Shown: positions 59,719 through 64,000 of the stretch, one piece after another
Layout of the letters: each line of letters begins with the position of its first letter
Numbering within the stretch: position 1 is the first letter of the stretch
NCBI RefSeq assembly: GCF_003490935.1
Contig: NZ_QQGD01000006.1
Span: 48,926 to 112,925 of the forward strand
Direction: 5' to 3'
DNA: 64,000 nucleotides
Origin: Haemophilus haemolyticus_M
Lineage (GTDB): Bacteria; Pseudomonadota; Gammaproteobacteria; Enterobacterales; Pasteurellaceae
Position numbers and translations under genes: made by a program
Notes under the pieces: model-generated
Seen by the model: the letters and a program-made list of their open reading frames with translations, nothing else
Told to the model about the DNA's origin: nothing
The model's database searches: none

Positions 59719-60108
59719 TTATTTTGCAGCTTCTTTTACTGCATCAGCTGCTTGAGTTGCTTTTTCAGAAACGGATTCTTTAACTTCAGTCATTTTAGAA
59801 GTAGCAGCATCTTTCATTTCGCTAACTTTAGCTGCTGTAGCATCTTTTACTTGTTCAACTTGTGCCATTGCTGCATCTTTAACTTCAGTAGCTTTCTCTA
59901 CTGCAGTGTTTTTCACTTCAGTTGAAGCTTGTTTAGCAGCATCTTTAACATCAGCAACAGCATTAGTTGCTGCGTCCTTTGCTTCAGAAACCATTGATGT
60001 TGCCGCTTGTTTAGCAGCGTCAACTTTTTGTGCCGCTTCTTCTTTATCGAAACAACCAGTTACCGCTAAAGCTGAACCTAAAACTAATGCTAGTGTTAAT
60101 TTTTTCAT
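59719..60108 (-). CDS. Alanine-rich repeat lipoprotein
   Basis: The 129-residue protein starts at ATG 60108 (GGAG 6 bases upstream). It has a signal peptide with lipobox VTGC and a mature part built from about eight 11-residue repeats of the type VKDAATxKVxE, predicted as one amphipathic helix or coiled coil. This resembles LEA/apolipoprotein-like repeats. Function is unknown; a stress or envelope role is possible. Confidence 0.75.
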   Translation of the reverse strand: MKKLTLALVLGSALAVTGCFDKEEAAQKVDAAKQAATSMVSEAKDAATNAVADVKDAAKQASTEVKNTAVEKATEVKDAAMAQVEQVKDATAAKVSEMKDAATSKMTEVKESVSEKATQAADAVKEAAK

Positions 60109-60340
60109 AATTTTCTCCATAGAATAAATCTTGATTACGGCAAAGCCCAATTGCTTTGATATGGCGTAGTTTACGGAAATTTTATTAAAAGAAAATAGCT
60201 AATAAAAAAATTTACATTTCTGATAAATACATAAGTGTAAAAAATAGCATTAACACATTGATATTAAATATATTTTAAAAAAGTTCCATAGAAAATTTTT
60301 ATTTTTTATAAAGAAATGTATATGAATATATGTTTTAGAT

Positions 60341-60838
60341 TTAATCAATCTTATGAATTTCTCTAGATGCTTGATGCATCAATATTTCTGATTTATTACC
60401 ATCCCATAATAATTGAGCAATAGTTGCAGGATAAAATGGTATTGGATTTCGTTTTCCATATAGTTCAGCAACGATTTCTCCAACTAAAGGTAAATGAGAA
60501 ATAATCAACACAGACTTAACCCCACCATGTTTCAGCACTTCTAAATAATCAATGACTAAATTAGCATGGCCATAAGGGGTTATTCCCTCCCAAGTTTCAA
60601 GTTTATTTTCTAACTCCAAATCAAACGTTTGATTAACTTGATGAAAGGTTTCTTGAGCTCTGACATAAGGGCTCACTAAAATACGGTCTAGTGAATTAAT
60701 TAATAGCGTACTTAAATGCTGTTTTAACCATTCTCCTTGAGAAAAAGCTTGTTTAATACCATAAGCAGTTAAGCGACGAGCTTTATCACTATTAGCCATT
60801 ACTTCAGCCTCGCCATGACGCATAATAAAAATATTCAT
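60341..60838 (-). CDS. sixA: Phosphohistidine phosphatase SixA
   Basis: The 165-residue histidine-phosphatase-fold protein has the RHG motif FIMRHGEAE, VSPYVRAQET and the second His in LIISHLPLVGE. E. coli SixA dephosphorylates His in ArcB and the PTS-Ntr. AGGA precedes ATG 60838. It lies upstream of a terminator that belongs to glmM's opposite side. Confidence 0.9.
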   Translation of the reverse strand: MNIFIMRHGEAEVMANSDKARRLTAYGIKQAFSQGEWLKQHLSTLLINSLDRILVSPYVRAQETFHQVNQTFDLELENKLETWEGITPYGHANLVIDYLEVLKHGGVKSVLIISHLPLVGEIVAELYGKRNPIPFYPATIAQLLWDGNKSEILMHQASREIHKID

Positions 60839-60867
60839 TTTGCTTTCCTAAGTATTTGATAAAAATA

Positions 60868-60891
60868 AACCGCACTAAATAAAGTGCGGTT
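60868..60891. terminator. Uptake-signal pair terminator after glmM
   Basis: AACCGCAC / GTGCGGTT with an 8-base loop, six bases past the glmM stop on the minus strand. Confidence 0.85.
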
Positions 60892-60897
60892 AAAAAA

Positions 60898-62232
60898 TTA
60901 ATGAGATTTAACTGCTTCTGCAATTTCTTCTGCACATTGTTGTGCAAGTGTGGCATCTTGACATTCCACCATAACGCGAATAAGTGGTTCTGTACCCGAT
61001 TTACGCAATAAAATACGACCTTTGCCTTCTAAACGTTTTTCAACGTCTGCGGCAACAGACTTCACGGCGTCACTTTCAAGTGGATTTTCCCCACCTGCAA
61101 AACGTACATTGATTAACACTTGAGGGAATAATTTAACCGCACTCGCTAATTCATTTAATGATAATTTATGCTGTGCCATCGCCGCCAATACAGCTAATGA
61201 CGCAACAATGCCATCGCCAGTTGTATTTTTATCCGCAATGATAATATGTCCTGAATTCTCACCACCAAGCGTCCAATCGTTTTCAACCATTTTTTCCAAT
61301 ACGTAACGGTCGCCTACATTTGCACGTAAGAAAGGAACGCCAAGCATTTTCAACGCAATCTCTAAGCTCATATTACTCATTAATGTGCCAACGACACCGC
61401 CTTTTAATTGACCTGATCGCAATGCTTCACGCGCAATAATAAAGAGAATTTGGTCACCATCGACTTTATTTCCTAAATGATCGACCATCATAATGCGGTC
61501 ACCATCGCCATCATAAGCTAAGCCAACGTCAGCTTTAGTCTCAACAACTTTAGCTTGTAATGCTGTCACATCAGTTGCGCCACATTTTTCATTAATGTTC
61601 AAACCATTTGGATCTGTACCAATTTCAATGACTTCCGCACCTAGCTCTCTCAACACGTTAGGCGCAATATGGTAGGTTGCACCATTCGCACAATCTACCA
61701 CGATCTTATAACCTTCCAAGCCTAAATGAGCGGGGAATGTGCCTTTACAAAACTCAATGTAGCGTCCTGCCGCATCATTAATACGGCTTGCTTTACCTAA
61801 TTCAGCAGATTCCACACAATCCATAGGTTGCTCTAACATCGCTTCAATTGCTTCTTCAATTTCATCAGGTAATTTAGTCCCTTTTGCTGAAAAGAATTTA
61901 ATCCCATTATCATAATAAGGATTATGTGAAGCTGAGATCACGATACCCGCTTCAGCACGGAAAGTTCTGGTTAAATAAGCAATAGCAGGTGTAGGCATAG
62001 GGCCAGTAAATGCAGCAGATAAACCCGCAGCAGCCAAACCTGCTTCAAGGGCTGATTCCAACATATATCCAGAAATTCGGGTATCTTTACCGATTAAAAC
62101 CATTTTAGAACCTTGGGAAGCCAATACTTTTCCTGCAGCCCAGCCTAATTTTAATGCGAAATCTGGTGTGATTGGATAAGTGCCCACTTTTCCACGTACA
62201 CCATCTGTTCCAAAATATTTACGATTTGCCAT
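60898..62232 (-). CDS. glmM: Phosphoglucosamine mutase
   Basis: The 444-residue alpha-D-phosphohexomutase makes glucosamine-1-phosphate for UDP-GlcNAc. The phosphoserine is in VISASHNPYYDNG, the magnesium loop is DGDGDRIM, the sugar loop is GGENSGHI and the phosphate-binding RKSGTEPLIRVM. AGGA precedes ATG. It follows folP by 37 bases, the conserved pair. Confidence 0.97.
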   Translation of the reverse strand: MANRKYFGTDGVRGKVGTYPITPDFALKLGWAAGKVLASQGSKMVLIGKDTRISGYMLESALEAGLAAAGLSAAFTGPMPTPAIAYLTRTFRAEAGIVISASHNPYYDNGIKFFSAKGTKLPDEIEEAIEAMLEQPMDCVESAELGKASRINDAAGRYIEFCKGTFPAHLGLEGYKIVVDCANGATYHIAPNVLRELGAEVIEIGTDPNGLNINEKCGATDVTALQAKVVETKADVGLAYDGDGDRIMMVDHLGNKVDGDQILFIIAREALRSGQLKGGVVGTLMSNMSLEIALKMLGVPFLRANVGDRYVLEKMVENDWTLGGENSGHIIIADKNTTGDGIVASLAVLAAMAQHKLSLNELASAVKLFPQVLINVRFAGGENPLESDAVKSVAADVEKRLEGKGRILLRKSGTEPLIRVMVECQDATLAQQCAEEIAEAVKSH

Positions 62233-62269
62233 AATAAAATTCCTTTAATTTTTTATCGTTATAAAACCA

Positions 62270-63097
62270 TCAGGCATTTTCTGTTGCCTGCCAAACTTTG
62301 AGCATATCTGATGTTGCAGCAACATCATGTACGCGTAAAATTTTTGCACCTTTTTGCGCTGCAATAAGCGCACCTGCCGCACTACCTATCACTCGCTGAT
62401 CGACGGGTTTATCAAGCACAGCGCCAATCATTGATTTGCGAGATAATCCCGCTAATACTGGATAGCCTATGTGACAAAATTCATCCAGATTTTGTAATAA
62501 TTGATAATTATGCTGTACAGACTTACCAAAACAAAATCCCATGTCCCAAATTAAGTTTTCTTTTTTAACACCAGCAGAAAGACATTCATTAGTACGTTTC
62601 TGTAAAAAAGCTAATACATCTTGTACGACATTTTCATAATGAGGATTTACCTGCATCGTTCTAGGTTGCCCTTGCATATGCATAATACAAACAGGTAAAG
62701 CCAGTTTTACCGCCGTTTCTAACGCATTTGGCTCTTGCAAAGCACGAATATCATTAATCAAATCCATTCCAACACTTGCTGCTTCACGCATCACAACTGC
62801 TTTTGAAGAATCGACAGAAATCCAGCAATCAAAACGGCTTCGCACCGCCTCCACTACTGGCACAACACGATGCAATTCTTCTTGTTCAGATACTTCATCT
62901 GCATTAGGGCGCGTAGATTCACCACCAATATCAATAATTGTCGCACCTTCTTCCAACATTTTTTCAACTTGAAAAAGCGCTTTATCCAAACTAAAAAACT
63001 GTCCGCTATCAGAAAAAGAATCAGGAGTAAAATTAAGGATCCCCATAATTTGGGGAACGCTTAAATCAAGACATTTATTATTCGCGTAAAGTTTCAT
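62270..63097 (-). CDS. folP: Dihydropteroate synthase
   Basis: The 275-residue TIM-barrel enzyme joins pABA to dihydropterin. MGILNFTPDSFSDSG, IDIGGESTRPNA, the ISVDSSKA stretch and GLSRKSMIG match the family. In E. coli ftsH lies upstream; here the upstream gene is an autotransporter, so the usual neighbour is displaced or further away. Confidence 0.96.
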   Translation of the reverse strand: MKLYANNKCLDLSVPQIMGILNFTPDSFSDSGQFFSLDKALFQVEKMLEEGATIIDIGGESTRPNADEVSEQEELHRVVPVVEAVRSRFDCWISVDSSKAVVMREAASVGMDLINDIRALQEPNALETAVKLALPVCIMHMQGQPRTMQVNPHYENVVQDVLAFLQKRTNECLSAGVKKENLIWDMGFCFGKSVQHNYQLLQNLDEFCHIGYPVLAGLSRKSMIGAVLDKPVDQRVIGSAAGALIAAQKGAKILRVHDVAATSDMLKVWQATENA

Positions 63098-63181
63098 AAA
63101 GTACGGTGGATTTTTAGATTGATTTTAGTCGGGCGATTATAACGGAATACGCTGAAGAAAAAAATCATTAGGGAAAAATAA

Positions 63182-63201
63182 AGCCTTTCCGAAGAAAGGC
63201 T
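63182..63201 (-). terminator. Terminator of the autotransporter gene
   Basis: AGCCTTTC / GAAAGGCT with a CGAA loop, then a T-run (TTATTTTT) on the minus strand. It lies 42 bases past the stop. Confidence 0.85.
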
Positions 63202-63242
63202 ATTAGCATAGAACGTAGAATGATTTATCTCAACTAGTCAAA

Positions 63243-64000
63243 TTAGAAGCTGTATCTTAATCCTAAATTAACTTGCCAATCTTGTCTAATTAGATGTTTA
63301 TTAGAACGCTGAACATCCAAGTAAATCTGTCTTCCTTTTTTCTTATTTTCATGGCTGATACCTACTCCGTAATTAAACCAATCATCCTTATTATTCATTT
63401 CTATTTTAGCTGTATTTAGATCATTAAGGACTGAGCCTAAAAATTCCTTATTATACATAAGTTTAATATAAGGGCTTAACACACTATCGCCATAAAAATC
63501 TAATCCAGCTCTAAATCCAATACGTCCAATTAAACTATTTGAATTTTTAGCCATTGATTTCAAACCATTTGAAGAATGAAGTATATAATCATCTACAAAT
63601 TGATAAATCAATTGCATTTCAGGTTGAATATAAAATGCTTTTTCTTTTTTATGTAAAAGATAAGATCTTTTCCCAGTCTCAATAGATAATAAGTAAGAAT
63701 TAATATTTGCATTATTTGATTTAACATTTTCATTAGAATAATTCACAATGTCATATTTTCCTTTATACCGCATCATCTTACCGACTAAATCAATGTAAAT
63801 ATCATTATTTTTATTTAACCAGGTAGAATAAATACCAATGCCTTTACCGGATATTTTTGTTTTACCTTCAAAGCGTTTAGGGTATGTGGAAGCATTTAGA
63901 TTCTCGACTGAAATTCCGTTGTAATTAATCCAATTATTTCTTAAATTCAACCAATCAAAACCGGCTTTAATTCCCCAATAATGAGTATTAAAACTACCGA
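63243..64000 (-). CDS. Autotransporter C-terminal beta-barrel (partial; 5' end outside the window)
   Basis: The last 252 or so codons of an autotransporter translocator domain, open to the window edge. Alternating hydrophobic strands (AFYIQPEMQLIYQF, SLIGRIGFRAGLDF, LSPYIKLMYNKEF) end in the outer-membrane insertion motif LGLRYSF with a terminal Phe. It would thread an upstream passenger to the cell surface. The identity is unresolved without the passenger; the phase-variable Lav family is a candidate. No tetranucleotide tract is in the visible part. Confidence 0.85.
   Translation of the reverse strand, partial: GSFNTHYWGIKAGFDWLNLRNNWINYNGISVENLNASTYPKRFEGKTKISGKGIGIYSTWLNKNNDIYIDLVGKMMRYKGKYDIVNYSNENVKSNNANINSYLLSIETGKRSYLLHKKEKAFYIQPEMQLIYQFVDDYILHSSNGLKSMAKNSNSLIGRIGFRAGLDFYGDSVLSPYIKLMYNKEFLGSVLNDLNTAKIEMNNKDDWFNYGVGISHENKKKGRQIYLDVQRSNKHLIRQDWQVNLGLRYSF

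Noticed and set aside
1..64000. CRISPR array or phase-variable tetranucleotide tract
   Set aside because: No spaced direct repeats of CRISPR type and no GCAA/AGTC-type tract was seen; the repeats found are in-frame coding repeats.

Overview
The window is almost certainly a chromosomal segment of Haemophilus influenzae, probably a nontypeable-type strain. It is AT-rich, many of its proteins are recognisable as H. influenzae housekeeping proteins, and the 9-base Pasteurellaceae uptake signal AAGTGCGGT / ACCGCACTT recurs throughout, often as inverted pairs that act as transcription terminators. About 85% of the window is core genome.

Layout. 1-4950: infC (with a non-ATG start), a YeaD-type sugar-phosphate mutarotase, and a sodium:solute symporter plus sulfatase pair with a near-ideal CRP site upstream. 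5004-16302: an accessory island. 16310-31498: an NlpC/P60 lipoprotein, ihfA-pheT-pheS, yfaE, dapB, an RhtC-like exporter, pgpA, thiL, nusB, ribH, asnS, can, uup, and a dGTPase-like gene. 31514-37670: yohK-yohJ, a nuclease lipoprotein, the csdA-csdE sulfur-transfer pair, queF and tyrA. 37760-44048: the classic translation/transcription operon, metY (initiator tRNA)-rimP-nusA-infB-rbfA-truB. 44152-51909: a tiny glycine-rich lipoprotein, a kinase-fold protein, fabA-lonH with divergent matP, cspD, yoaH, truC-yqcC and thiI. 52068-58458: xseB-ispA-dxs, sspA-sspB, rplM-rpsI and metF. 58544-64000: a bioD paralogue, ycgL, an alanine-rich lipoprotein, sixA, folP-glmM, and the 3' end of an autotransporter.

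The most unusual part is the island at 5047-16245, inserted between the CRP-regulated symporter operon and the NlpC/P60 gene. It encodes a tandem AAA+ ATPase, a DUF262-DUF1524 (GmrSD-like) nuclease candidate, a second DUF262-only protein, a PP2C phosphatase, a zinc-type sirtuin, a free-standing FtsK-gamma winged helix, a RhuM-Fic protein on the opposite strand, a CobB-like sirtuin without the zinc cysteines, a HAD nucleotidase with an unrecognised C-terminal half, and a WYL-domain regulator. Three near-identical 19-bp palindromes (consensus AACGACAYAAWYTGTCGCT) sit in front of the three minus-strand transcription units. Each lies exactly 20 bases upstream of a -10 hexamer, which ties the units into one regulon. 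The obvious candidate regulator is the WYL protein, whose relatives (BrxR/CapW) control phage-defence loci. I know of no described system with this composition; its role in defence or stress is inference.

No integrase, transposase, CRISPR array or rRNA was seen. The only tRNA is the initiator tRNA.
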